A stretch of DNA of 64,000 nt from positions 198,602 to 262,601 of the forward strand of contig CAZIFQ010000002.1 in assembly GCA_964538375.1 (NCBI GenBank), given 5' to 3'. Origin of the DNA: JAUUZQ01 sp964538375. Its GTDB lineage: Bacteria > Bacteroidota > Bacteroidia > Bacteroidales > GCA-2748055. The number at the start of each line of letters is the position of its first letter. Position 1 is the stretch's first letter. Made by a program: the position numbers and the translations under genes. Under the pieces are notes generated by a model. That model did no database searches. It saw nothing but the letters and a program-made list of their open reading frames with translations, and was not told the origin of the DNA. Positions 6,838 through 15,168 of the stretch are shown piece by piece.

Positions 6838-8943
6838 CTAATTCAGACCGCGTCCTTCAAGCAATGCATTAACATCAGGCTCTTGTCCCCTGAATTTGAG
6901 GTACATCTCCATTGGATCTGCAGTTCCACCCGCAGCCAGGATATTATTGCGGAAAGACTGAGCCAGTTCCTGGTTGAACAATTCAGTGTCTTTAAATGCT
7001 TCAAAAGCATCTTTATCGAGAACCTCAGCCCAGATGTAACTATAGTATCCTGCGGAATATCCACCTGAAAAGACGTGGCTGAAATATGTAGAGCGGTAAC
7101 GTGGAATAATTTCCTCGATTAAACCAATTTTTTTCATTGCATCTTTTTCAAACGCATTTACGTCTATGTCTTTCACTTCGCTTATTGTGTGATAGTCCAT
7201 ATCAAGCAATGAAGCAGCAAGGTATTCTGTGGTAACAAATCCCTGGTTGAATTTGCTGCTTGCAGAAATCTTTTCGATCAGGGCATCAGGAATTGGCTCA
7301 CCTGTTTCGTAATGTTTGGCATAAGTTTTCAAGACCTCAGGATGTGCTCCCCAGTTCTCCATAATTTGTGAAGGAAGCTCTACAAAGTCTCTTGGAACGC
7401 TTGTACCTGAGATGCCTGGATAGGTACAATTTGAAAAGAGTCCGTGAATGGCATGTCCCATTTCATGAAACAATGTTAAGGCCTCATCGAATGATAAAAG
7501 TGCAGGTTTATCACCTGTTGGTTTCGAGAAGTTGCAAACGATTGAACCAATTGTATGCACTTTCTTACCATCGATATAGCATTGCTTGCGATAGCTTGTG
7601 CTCCATGCTCCGGCACGTTTGCTTGCACGTGGATGATAGTCGATATAGAGTACTCCCAAATGGGTTCCGTCGCTCTCTTTTACCTCGTATGCAGTAGCAT
7701 CTTCATGGTAAGCAGGAATGTCATCTCTTTCTTCAAAGGTAACTCCGTACAGGTTTTTTACAACACTAAAGACTCCGTTTGTTACGGCTTCGAGGTTAAA
7801 GTATGGACGAATTTCTTCTTCATCCAAATCGTATTTTTCTTTCCTGATTTTCTCAGCATAATACCACCAGTCCCAAGAGGCAAGTTTAAAATCACCGCCT
7901 TCTTTGTTTATCATCTCTTGCATCATAGCTGCTTCTTTTTTGGCATTTGCCAAAGCTGGTTCCCAGAGTTGCATGCAAAGGTCATATACATTTCCGGGCT
8001 CTTTAGCCATGCGATCTTCAAGCATAAAGCTGGCATGACTGTCGTATCCCAGGAGGTGAGCACGCTCAGTTCTCAGATTTACTAAATCACTGATGATCTG
8101 CTTGTTGTCGAACTCGTTTCCATTATTGGCCCTGTTATACATGGCTTTATAAATTTTTTCCCTCAGCGCTCTTTTCTCAGCGTATTGCAGGAAGGGAATC
8201 CAGCTTGGCTTGTGCAAGGTGAACAACCATTTTCCGTCCAGATCAGCATCGGTAGCCGCCTCAGCAGCCCCGGCAACAATTGCTTCCGTTAAACCGGCCA
8301 GGTCAGCTTCATCCTCAATAACCATTTGAAAGCTATTTGTCTCTTTCAGGAGATTTTCGCCAAACTGTAATGTTAGCATGGATAGCTTCTCATCAATTTT
8401 CCTGAGCTTGTTTTTATCTTCATCGTTCAAATTTGCTCCACCGCGGATAAAGCCTTTATAAGTTTTTTCAAGCAACATAGTCTGCTCAGCAGTCAGGTTC
8501 ATTTCTTCCTGTTGGTCATATACAGATTTTATCTTACCAAAGAGGACCGTATTCATGCTGATATTTGCCCTGTGTGCAGAATTTAATGGCACCAGCTCTT
8601 TTGCAATTGCCTGCAAATCATCATTTGTATTCGCAGAGCGGATATTTCCAAAGATGCTTGATACTTGCGTCAACAGTGCTCCGCTATAGTCGAATGCGGC
8701 TACGGTATTATCAAAAGTTGGAGCTTCCTCATTTTGAACAATAGCATCAATTTCTTCGTTCTGAAGGACCATAGCTTTCTCATAAGCAGGCATAAAATGT
8801 TCAGATTCAATAAGATCAAATGGAGGAACTCCAAAGGGAGTATCGAACTCGCTAAGTAGAGGATTCATGTTTGTTTCTTTTGGATTATTACATGATGATA
8901 ATGCAATCATCACTCCGATAGTCAGAATTAGGATTCTTTTCAC
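6838..8943 (-). CDS. M3 family peptidyl-dipeptidase/oligopeptidase, lipoprotein
   Basis: Zinc metallopeptidase of the Dcp/oligopeptidase A family (701 residues, usual length) that trims oligopeptides. The zinc motif FHEMGHAIHGLF lies at about residue 491, and the downstream MENWGAH and GYSAGYYSYIWAE segments are typical of the M3 C-terminal catalytic region. The N-terminus is a lipoprotein signal ending in ALSSC, so the enzyme is membrane-anchored, probably in the periplasm. It is monocistronic, with its own terminator. Confidence 0.95.
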   Translation of the reverse strand: MKRILILTIGVMIALSSCNNPKETNMNPLLSEFDTPFGVPPFDLIESEHFMPAYEKAMVLQNEEIDAIVQNEEAPTFDNTVAAFDYSGALLTQVSSIFGNIRSANTNDDLQAIAKELVPLNSAHRANISMNTVLFGKIKSVYDQQEEMNLTAEQTMLLEKTYKGFIRGGANLNDEDKNKLRKIDEKLSMLTLQFGENLLKETNSFQMVIEDEADLAGLTEAIVAGAAEAATDADLDGKWLFTLHKPSWIPFLQYAEKRALREKIYKAMYNRANNGNEFDNKQIISDLVNLRTERAHLLGYDSHASFMLEDRMAKEPGNVYDLCMQLWEPALANAKKEAAMMQEMINKEGGDFKLASWDWWYYAEKIRKEKYDLDEEEIRPYFNLEAVTNGVFSVVKNLYGVTFEERDDIPAYHEDATAYEVKESDGTHLGVLYIDYHPRASKRAGAWSTSYRKQCYIDGKKVHTIGSIVCNFSKPTGDKPALLSFDEALTLFHEMGHAIHGLFSNCTYPGISGTSVPRDFVELPSQIMENWGAHPEVLKTYAKHYETGEPIPDALIEKISASSKFNQGFVTTEYLAASLLDMDYHTISEVKDIDVNAFEKDAMKKIGLIEEIIPRYRSTYFSHVFSGGYSAGYYSYIWAEVLDKDAFEAFKDTELFNQELAQSFRNNILAAGGTADPMEMYLKFRGQEPDVNALLEGRGLN

Positions 8944-9153
8944 AATTATATGTTTAGTTAAAATTAAGTCCCGAATTTAGTGCTATAGTTTTGAAAATGC
9001 AATGAATACGTATAGTCTTTACAACAGATTAGAATTGTGATATAAGAAAAGGCCGTCATCCTTTTAGATCTTACAGATCCTGATAACAGTCTTTTCAGTC
9101 TAAATCCACATCATGAAATCTATTTTTGGGTTGAACTATATCATCTAAAAAAT
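8944..9153. other. 210-bp intergenic region, no feature recognised
   Basis: The sequence is AT-rich and holds the upstream region of the M3 peptidase (minus strand) and the 3' flank of thioredoxin. I see no ORF, hairpin with T tract or clear promoter box. Confidence 0.4.
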
Positions 9154-9489
9154 TTATAATGCCTGTGATACTTTCACCTTGCTTCTGAAGATTCTTTTTA
9201 GTTCTTCTTTTGTTCTTGCGCCCGAACCTTTCCAGATCACTTCGCCGTGCTGGAATATAAATATGGTGGGAACGCTGTAGATCTTATATCTCTGCATTAT
9301 TTCTTTGTGTTTATCTATATCCAGCTTGAGGATTCTTACCTCATCACCCATATCTTCGGCCAAAGAACGTAAGATTGGAGATAGAATTCTGCACGGCATG
9401 CACCAGTCTGTATAGAAATCCACCAGGACAGGAGTGTTGCCGTGAATTATATTGCTGAATGTGTCGTTGCTATTGTGCTTCTGCATCAT
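9154..9489 (-). CDS. thioredoxin family protein with a WCMPC active site
   Basis: A 111-residue thioredoxin fold with no signal peptide, so cytoplasmic. FYTDWCMPCRILSPIL gives the redox site near residues 30-34, and the cis-proline lies in YSVPTIFIF. Ordinary TrxA has WCGPC; the Met changes the dipeptide that tunes redox potential. It lies 52 bp downstream of a Crp/Fnr regulator gene on the same strand, and the two are likely co-expressed. Confidence 0.92.
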   Translation of the reverse strand: MMQKHNSNDTFSNIIHGNTPVLVDFYTDWCMPCRILSPILRSLAEDMGDEVRILKLDIDKHKEIMQRYKIYSVPTIFIFQHGEVIWKGSGARTKEELKRIFRSKVKVSQAL

Positions 9490-9541
9490 ATATTAAACTA
9501 TGATACAAATAAACAATATTGCTGAATTTTGTACAGTAACT

Positions 9542-10180
9542 TTAGTCACATAAGGATGAATAATCTACCCTGTTTCGTGAAATTGTGATCATTTTTTTAT
9601 TCTCCATCTGTTTCAGCAGGCGAGATATTACTTCCCTGGAAGTATTTAGTGAAAGTGCAATATCCTGGTGTGATCCCGTAAATATTTTTGTCCCGCTTGT
9701 TCTGTACCTATCCAGGAAAAAGCGTTCCAGCCGTTCATCCATTTTTAGGAATGCAATGGCATCAAGGGTATTCAGCAGTTCATCGAATCGCTTGCGCATG
9801 GAGAACATCACAAATTCTTTCCATGTTTGAAAATTGGACATCCAGCTGTCTAATAGCTCTACGGGCAGCACTACAACTGTAGTTTCCTCTTCTGCAATTG
9901 CCCTTACACGGCTTTTTGTTCTGTCCATGCAGCAACTTAACGAGACACTACATACTTCACCGGGTTGAAGATAATAGAGCAGTAATTCATTTCCGTTTTC
10001 TTCCATCCTGGTTACTCGGATTAAGCCAGCGATTAATATAGGAAAGGATCTGATAAACTGATCTTCTTCAATCAGTGCTTCACCGGCATCTACTTTTTTA
10101 AGAATCCCGTCGTTTATGATTACTTCCCTCAATTCAGCTTCAAAAAAGGGAAAGTTTTTTTTAATGATTTCTTCCAACAT
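9542..10180 (-). CDS. Crp/Fnr family transcriptional regulator
   Basis: A 212-residue protein with an N-terminal cyclic-nucleotide-binding-type beta-barrel (about 20-115) and a C-terminal winged helix whose recognition helix includes LNTSREVISRLLKQME. I take MLEEIIKKNFPFF as the start; the longer frame adds only residues encoded by a small tandem duplication. The sensor domain carries three close cysteines in GEVCSVSLSCCMD. With a thioredoxin gene next in line, a thiol-based signal is conceivable, but this is inference. It lacks the N-terminal cysteine cluster of FNR. Confidence 0.9.
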   Translation of the reverse strand: MLEEIIKKNFPFFEAELREVIINDGILKKVDAGEALIEEDQFIRSFPILIAGLIRVTRMEENGNELLLYYLQPGEVCSVSLSCCMDRTKSRVRAIAEEETTVVVLPVELLDSWMSNFQTWKEFVMFSMRKRFDELLNTLDAIAFLKMDERLERFFLDRYRTSGTKIFTGSHQDIALSLNTSREVISRLLKQMENKKMITISRNRVDYSSLCD

Positions 10181-10186
10181 TTTGCA

Positions 10187-10214
10187 AAGGTAAAAGGAAA
10201 AAGGTAAAAGGAAA
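10187..10214. repeat. 14-bp tandem duplication
   Basis: AAGGTAAAAGGAAA occurs twice back to back (10187-10200, 10201-10214) between the metallophosphoesterase stop codon and the regulator start. On the minus strand the copy next to the start reads TACCTTTG, a perfect -7 box, while the other copy is TACCTTTT. Confidence 0.6.
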
Positions 10215-10224
10215 ATGTGGAGCA

Positions 10225-10839
10225 CTACCTCACCTTGCCGGTTTTCATGCTAATCACCAGGTCATTGTCCTGTGGGTAAAGATCTTCATAGAGGCCTTTA
10301 ATCAGTTTTTTTCTGAAAGAAATAATTATTCTTCCCAGTGGTTTTACTCCATTGAGATCGAGTTTATGATCTCCTTGTGGCTCATCGCCCATATAATGTG
10401 CCACAAAATCTTCAGAAGAGATATTTTCAACTCTTACCACGCTGTCTCCCTGGTAAGAATTTGACTCTCCATTGGCTATGTCGTGATTGCCTGGAACTAC
10501 ATACACTTTTCTTCCTGAGGATACCAGTTGTTCCATCCGGGATACAAATGTTTGATGTGAAGCTGCGGTACCATCTTTTGTCAGGTCTCCCGGAATTATC
10601 ACAAAGTCAACATCAGAATTTTCGATCAATTTCAATGTTTCAAGAAGCAGCAGAGGGCTTTCTTCCAGCAATTTTCTGTCTTCATCAAGGTAATCTTCGA
10701 ATGCTTTCCCCCCAGTTCCCAGTGATGGATCGTAGAAGTGAGGATCACTAAACACAATGAAACTAGTATTTACAGGTGCTGTTTGCGCAGTGAGATTTAT
10801 GGCTATAAAAAGCAGTAATGCCGGGAATATTTTTTTCAT
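10225..10839 (-). pseudogene. metallophosphoesterase, internally deleted
   Basis: The 204-residue reading frame begins with a signal peptide (to about residue 19, LTAQT). It then has the first half of a calcineurin-like phosphoesterase: FSDPHF (D32, H34), IIPGDLTKDG and VVPGNHD. After about residue 150 the fold breaks off, and the last 50 residues (DLNGVKPLGRIIISFRKK and on) read like the C-terminal tail of a longer relative. The second metal-binding half, with its GHxH motif, is absent. An in-frame deletion that removed the centre is the simplest explanation, so activity is unlikely. It could still be expressed. Confidence 0.6.
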
Positions 10840-10900
10840 ATCAGCTGACTTTAGTTGAATCTAAATATAGCCAATGATTTAAATAAAGCATGTTGAACAA

Positions 10901-11671
10901 TTATCCTCTTTCTAATTTCTTGGCGAGTGCCCCGACAAACCTGGCCATTTCACCGCCGTCAACCACATCGTGATCGAAGAGAATAGTAATGTGTAAGATC
11001 TCTCTTATCATTATTTCGCCATTTACAACCCAGGGTTTCTTAGTAATTGAACCGATTCCAAAAGAGATCGGATGAATAGTTGATTGAATGAACCATCCAT
11101 TTACATTACCCATCATTCCAACGGAAGAAATAACTACGTTCCCCATTCTGCCATAGGCAAGTTTTGGAGTTTTGATCATGTGCCTCCAAATTGCCCTGCG
11201 AATAAACGGTGGCAGATAAATGTAAATCTGCATTATGAATGACATGGTCTGGTGCAGGATAATTTCATTCTTTTGCAGATCTTTTCTCTTGGCTATCTCA
11301 ATTTCCTCGGTAATTTCTTCTACGCTCTTTTTATTGGCTGATAGTATTAACAGGGGTACAGGAATCCTTAATCCATCTTTATTTTTTTCAACTACCATTG
11401 ATACAGTAACATCGTCAAAAATGAAGAGTTTCTTTTTTCGCCTGACATAGGCCGCCACTTGTTTGTGATCAGCAAGCAGGTCACTGATGGATTTTACCAG
11501 CCAGCCGTTAAAGGAAATATTGGAAATTTTCTTACTTGCTTTAACATTTTCCCGGGCATTGGTGATATCCACTTCTATCATTCCGATGATGCTATGACGT
11601 CGCTGTGAAACACGTCCAAAATCAATCGTTGCGGTTCTTACACTTGGATTTTTCTTAGTAGAATATTTCAT
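10901..11671 (-). CDS. 2-oxoacid dehydrogenase E2-type acyltransferase catalytic domain, stand-alone
   Basis: A 256-residue protein made only of the chloramphenicol-acetyltransferase-like catalytic domain of E2 subunits. The catalytic motif FDHDVVDGGEMARFV lies near the C-terminus and matches the family HxxxDG signature. There is no lipoyl domain and no E3-binding domain, and no E1 or E3 gene nearby. The protein probably transfers acyl groups from CoA to an unknown acceptor, or partners with a lipoylated protein encoded elsewhere. Full-length for this stand-alone class. Confidence 0.85.
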   Translation of the reverse strand: MKYSTKKNPSVRTATIDFGRVSQRRHSIIGMIEVDITNARENVKASKKISNISFNGWLVKSISDLLADHKQVAAYVRRKKKLFIFDDVTVSMVVEKNKDGLRIPVPLLILSANKKSVEEITEEIEIAKRKDLQKNEIILHQTMSFIMQIYIYLPPFIRRAIWRHMIKTPKLAYGRMGNVVISSVGMMGNVNGWFIQSTIHPISFGIGSITKKPWVVNGEIMIREILHITILFDHDVVDGGEMARFVGALAKKLERG

Positions 11672-11966
11672 TTAATATAGTCAGTAATTTAAGGGCATTG
11701 AAGCTAGCAAATTATTGTGAAAACTGAAACAGTATTTCAGGTCGAGTTATCAATTTTTTTATTCTGGCACTGATCTCCAATTTGAAACTTAGGTTTCCAT
11801 TTAAATTTTCAATTCCTGCAATCCATCCTTTGATACATAGTCAGGTATTAGAATTTTAATAGGATGGCATATGTTATATGAAGGCATAATTAAATTGCTT
11901 TCTCCAGTGTTGAGAAGCGCAGGATGGAATGGGATCCGGTATTGAAGAAAATCGTGTAGTATAATT
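11672..11966. other. 295-bp intergenic region, no gene recognised
   Basis: AT-rich DNA between the end of the STN protein gene and the upstream flank of the acyltransferase gene. A 66-codon minus-strand frame at 11801-12001 overlaps the end of the STN gene and has no recognisable composition or motif, so I do not call it. Confidence 0.4.
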
Positions 11967-13523
11967 TTACTTTTCAGAAATTTCCAGCATCGATTTTTCA
12001 ATCTTTTTTAGGGCATCCCGGAGACTGGCTTCCGGTGCGATGGTGTTATAATCTCCCCAGAAATCCGGATCATATGAAAATTCATGATCAGACATGATGA
12101 TATTGGGATGTATCTTTTCATTCAATTTTATATGGGGTCGGTTACCAGGGTCAATATTTGTGATGGCCATCTCCAGTTTAATAGTGTATTTTGAAGCGAT
12201 CCATTGGCGTTTTTTCCTTACTTTAAAACTCACTTCTCCATGTACCTGATTCAGGTGATACCCCTGTTCTGTGTTTTTATACTCCACATGATAATTGGCT
12301 CCTGTGGGTCTGACATTCAGCCGTCGGCTTTTCCTTGAAACAAACATACTTTGCTCCCTGCCAATTTTTACAGGATCGTACTCAAAATCTGCCGCGATAA
12401 TGGCCAGCGATTCCCTGTCAAGGTATATTTTCCCCCTGAACAGTGTTTCATTAATTCCATCTTTTGGAGCAAATCGAATAACATATACCAGTTTATCCTC
12501 ATAGTAGACTACATCTTCGAAGTTAAAATTATACCTGAATGTGAAGTCCTCACTTAGAAAATCAGGAAGTTTGTGAGCAATATCAAGATCAAGCATGGAG
12601 CTGATTCCTGATTTTATTTTTAGCATTATGGTATCACTAAAGTCTACATTAGTGATCTTTCTGCCCTTCAGAATTCTGGTTCTCTCATTTAGCACCGGGG
12701 CAGAGTAAGAAGCTTTATCAATCTCCACAACTGCTTCAGAAAAGATAACGCATTTTTCATCCCGCTGACCCCGTTCCCTATAATACCCGATTGCTCCGGC
12801 TGGTTCATTCATGTAGTTATCTTTAATGCGATTAATGGATTCCGTTAGGAGGGAAACGGGATCCTGGTACCTGATAATTACTTCCTGCAGGGAGATGTAA
12901 TTCCTGCTCATTTTTATCTCCAATAAATCATTGGAATTTATACTTACCGGAGCATAATAATTCCTGTATCCGATGAAGGAAATAACCAGTATAGGTTGTT
13001 GTAGTGTATCAGGCAATCGCAGTACAAAATTGCCTGTCTGATTGGTAATCGTGCCATAATGTGACTCTTTTAAACCAACGGTGGCGTAGGGGAGGGCTTT
13101 GCGATTCCTTGCATCTATAACGATGCCGTGGATCTCTCTAAAAACTGTATTTCCTATTGCTGCAGTATCGGTGGGTTCTTCTTCAATTATTTTTTTAGGA
13201 TAGATCACAATATTTTTATTGATCACCTGGTAATTCAAATCCGGGTTTTGGAAGATGGAGTCCAGTGCATCTTTGAGCAGTACATGTTGAAGAGATATGC
13301 TTGTCTCCTTTTGGCTGTCAATAGCCCTTGAATCAAATGTGAAGTAATAGCCGGTTTTGTCGGTCAGGTCATCGAGTACGGAATGCAGGGCTTTGTTGTT
13401 GGATCGAATAGAAACATGAATTTCAGTAAGTGGACTTTGTCCGAAGGCAGTATTAGATAACAGAATAAGAAAGACCGACAACTGAATAATAGTCGGAACA
13501 ATTCCTATTCTTTTTATGGTCAT
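11967..13523 (-). CDS. STN and CarboxypepD_reg-like domain protein, surface signalling type
   Basis: 518 residues with a signal peptide (to about 29, ending NTAFGQ), then an STN domain (about 33-110: SVLDDLTDKTGYYFTFDS, LKDALDSIF). Next comes a carboxypeptidase-like regulatory beta-sandwich (about 130-215: IHGIVIDARNRKALPYATV). The rest is a 300-residue C-terminal region shared with the protein encoded at 15169-16482. STN domains usually sit on TonB-dependent receptors and contact FecR, but no plug or barrel is present here. The gene starts 6 bp after fecR ends and is probably translated from the same transcript. The function of the C-terminal region is unknown. Confidence 0.85.
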   Translation of the reverse strand: MTIKRIGIVPTIIQLSVFLILLSNTAFGQSPLTEIHVSIRSNNKALHSVLDDLTDKTGYYFTFDSRAIDSQKETSISLQHVLLKDALDSIFQNPDLNYQVINKNIVIYPKKIIEEEPTDTAAIGNTVFREIHGIVIDARNRKALPYATVGLKESHYGTITNQTGNFVLRLPDTLQQPILVISFIGYRNYYAPVSINSNDLLEIKMSRNYISLQEVIIRYQDPVSLLTESINRIKDNYMNEPAGAIGYYRERGQRDEKCVIFSEAVVEIDKASYSAPVLNERTRILKGRKITNVDFSDTIMLKIKSGISSMLDLDIAHKLPDFLSEDFTFRYNFNFEDVVYYEDKLVYVIRFAPKDGINETLFRGKIYLDRESLAIIAADFEYDPVKIGREQSMFVSRKSRRLNVRPTGANYHVEYKNTEQGYHLNQVHGEVSFKVRKKRQWIASKYTIKLEMAITNIDPGNRPHIKLNEKIHPNIIMSDHEFSYDPDFWGDYNTIAPEASLRDALKKIEKSMLEISEK

Positions 13524-13529
13524 ACTATT

Positions 13530-14522
13530 CTATTTTGAATGCAAGATATAAACTTTCCCCTCCTTTTTGTAATCCATATTCAGAGCGAGACAGATAGTCG
13601 AAAGAATGGCGTCGAAGGACTGATCATTATAGGTTGAGGTAAGTCGCATATCAACCAGGGATAAATCTTCAGTATTTACTTCAACATGGTATGCACGTGT
13701 TAGAACACCGAGTATATCTTCAATGCTTTCATCTACAAATTTAAAATCTTTGGTTTTCCAGGATAGGTAGTTTTCATTTTCCTGTGCCGTAGTGGTCAAT
13801 CTATTAGTGGCTGTTCCCATCTGACCGGGCTCGAGTGTAATTGATTCATTGATGTCGTTCATACTCACCGTGACAAATCCTGATTCAACAAAAACTTCCA
13901 CATTATTTTCTTCAAGAGATTCTTTCACATTGAATGAAGTGCCCAATACTGTTACAATTACTTTACCGGAATGAACATTGAATGGCCTTTGAGGATCTGA
14001 CATGACATTAAAGAATCCTTCTCCCTTTAGTTTAACTTTCCTGTTTTCTTCAAAGCTCTTGTTATAATTTAGAGTAGATCCTTCATTTAGAAAAACCCTA
14101 CTACCATCCGGGAGGTCTACTGTAAGAACACCCTCCATTGAGCTGTGCTCAACCACTACTCCGGGTGCGTTTTGTAAAGAAAAGAATACTGTGGGAATAC
14201 CTACTGCAAGTATCATAACAATAACAGCAGCTATTCTAAGGAAGTAGTGAGTCCTCTGTATCCTGGTTAGACTATTCTCTTCTGCCACCATGCCATCAGA
14301 CTGCATTCTCATTCGTAAAGAATTCCATGCATTTACAGTATCCTTATATTCTTCATTAGGATTGGCATCAAATTGTTTCCACGTGTTTTTCATCAGCACA
14401 TAATCATTTTTTAAGAGTTGGTTTTCTTGTATTTCCAGAAGAAATTCTTCTTGTTGTTTATCATTCATCTCGTTGGCCAGATATGCAGCAATTCTTGTCC
14501 ATTTATTGTTTTGATTCGTCAT
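13530..14522 (-). CDS. FecR family anti-sigma factor
   Basis: 330 residues with a cytoplasmic N-terminal DUF4880-like segment (about 1-85), a single membrane helix around 92-112 (LRIAAVIVMILAVGIP), and a periplasmic FecR domain (VDLPDGSRVFLNEGSTLNY, LKGEGFFNVM). A C-terminal DUF4974/STN-like region near 255-330 contacts the outer-membrane partner in known systems. It would hold the ECF sigma factor encoded 2 bp upstream and release it on a signal from the periplasm. Confidence 0.95.
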   Translation of the reverse strand: MTNQNNKWTRIAAYLANEMNDKQQEEFLLEIQENQLLKNDYVLMKNTWKQFDANPNEEYKDTVNAWNSLRMRMQSDGMVAEENSLTRIQRTHYFLRIAAVIVMILAVGIPTVFFSLQNAPGVVVEHSSMEGVLTVDLPDGSRVFLNEGSTLNYNKSFEENRKVKLKGEGFFNVMSDPQRPFNVHSGKVIVTVLGTSFNVKESLEENNVEVFVESGFVTVSMNDINESITLEPGQMGTATNRLTTTAQENENYLSWKTKDFKFVDESIEDILGVLTRAYHVEVNTEDLSLVDMRLTSTYNDQSFDAILSTICLALNMDYKKEGKVYILHSK

Positions 14523-14524
14523 AA

Positions 14525-15076
14525 CTAAGCAATTTTACTGAATTCCTCCAGTGATGATCTCAGGGCTTTTAAGGCCTTTCCCATATTCGCTTCTACTGTT
14601 TTCACAGAGATGGAGAGTTTCTCAGCAATTTCTTTATATTTCAATCCTTCAAACCGGTTCATATTAAATATTTGCCTGGTACGCTCCGGTAATTTTTGCA
14701 GCGTATTAAGTATCACAGCATTCAGTTCTTTGGCATCCAGTTCTTCAGCCGGATTATCCGATGATTGCACCTGGCTTTCTGCCCATCGTTCATCGAGCGG
14801 CATTTCTCTTTTTGATTTACGTAGGTGCATCATTGAATTATTAAATACTGCCTTGTAGAGATAGCTTTGCCAGCTGCTTGTGATTCGGAGATCATTTCTG
14901 TTTTTCCATATATTATAAAATACATCTTGCACTATCTCTTCTGCAACGTTCTCTTTTTTTATCAAGCTCTCAGCATAACTGCACATGCCCGGGTAGTAGT
15001 GGTGGAAAAGGTTTTCAAAAGACTTGATGTCTCCTTTCCTTATTCTACTTAATGTGCGATGTTCAGTTAAGTTCAT
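14525..15076 (-). CDS. RNA polymerase ECF sigma factor (FecI-like)
   Basis: 183 residues from MNLTEHRTLSRIRKG; a longer frame adds 13 residues but is less typical. Region 2 (FENLFHHYYPGMCSYAESL, AEEIVQDVFYNIW) and region 4 (LPERTRQIFNMNRFEGLKYKEIAEKLSISVKTVEANM) are both complete. It is followed after 2 bp by fecR. It is expected to drive transcription of its own unit and perhaps other targets when FecR is triggered. An inverted repeat with an embedded -7 box lies just upstream. Confidence 0.93.
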   Translation of the reverse strand: MNLTEHRTLSRIRKGDIKSFENLFHHYYPGMCSYAESLIKKENVAEEIVQDVFYNIWKNRNDLRITSSWQSYLYKAVFNNSMMHLRKSKREMPLDERWAESQVQSSDNPAEELDAKELNAVILNTLQKLPERTRQIFNMNRFEGLKYKEIAEKLSISVKTVEANMGKALKALRSSLEEFSKIA

Positions 15077-15096
15077 AGTTTGCTCTCGTAAAAAGT

Positions 15097-15146
15097 GCTG
15101 CCTGAATGCTTGCATTGGGATTCAAATTTACAATTTTTCAGGCAGC
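15097..15146 (-). promoter_or_regulatory. 10-bp inverted repeat enclosing a -7 box, upstream of the sigma factor gene
   Basis: GCTGCCTGAA (15097-15106) and TTCAGGCAGC (15137-15146) are perfectly complementary with a 30-nt spacer. On the minus strand the spacer holds TAAATTTG (15123-15130), a perfect TAnnTTTG -7 element, and the second arm is followed by ACTTTTT. It can therefore act as a terminator for the gene at 15169-16482, as an operator around the sigma/fecR promoter, or both. Confidence 0.5.
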
Positions 15147-15168
15147 CCTTTATAATATAGTTAGTTGT

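Noticed and set aside
7555..8085. 176-codon plus-strand ORF opposite the M3 peptidase
   Set aside because: Antisense shadow of a well-supported full-length gene.
11801..12001. 66-codon minus-strand ORF
   Set aside because: Overlaps the end of the STN gene and has no motif, signal peptide or conserved-looking composition.
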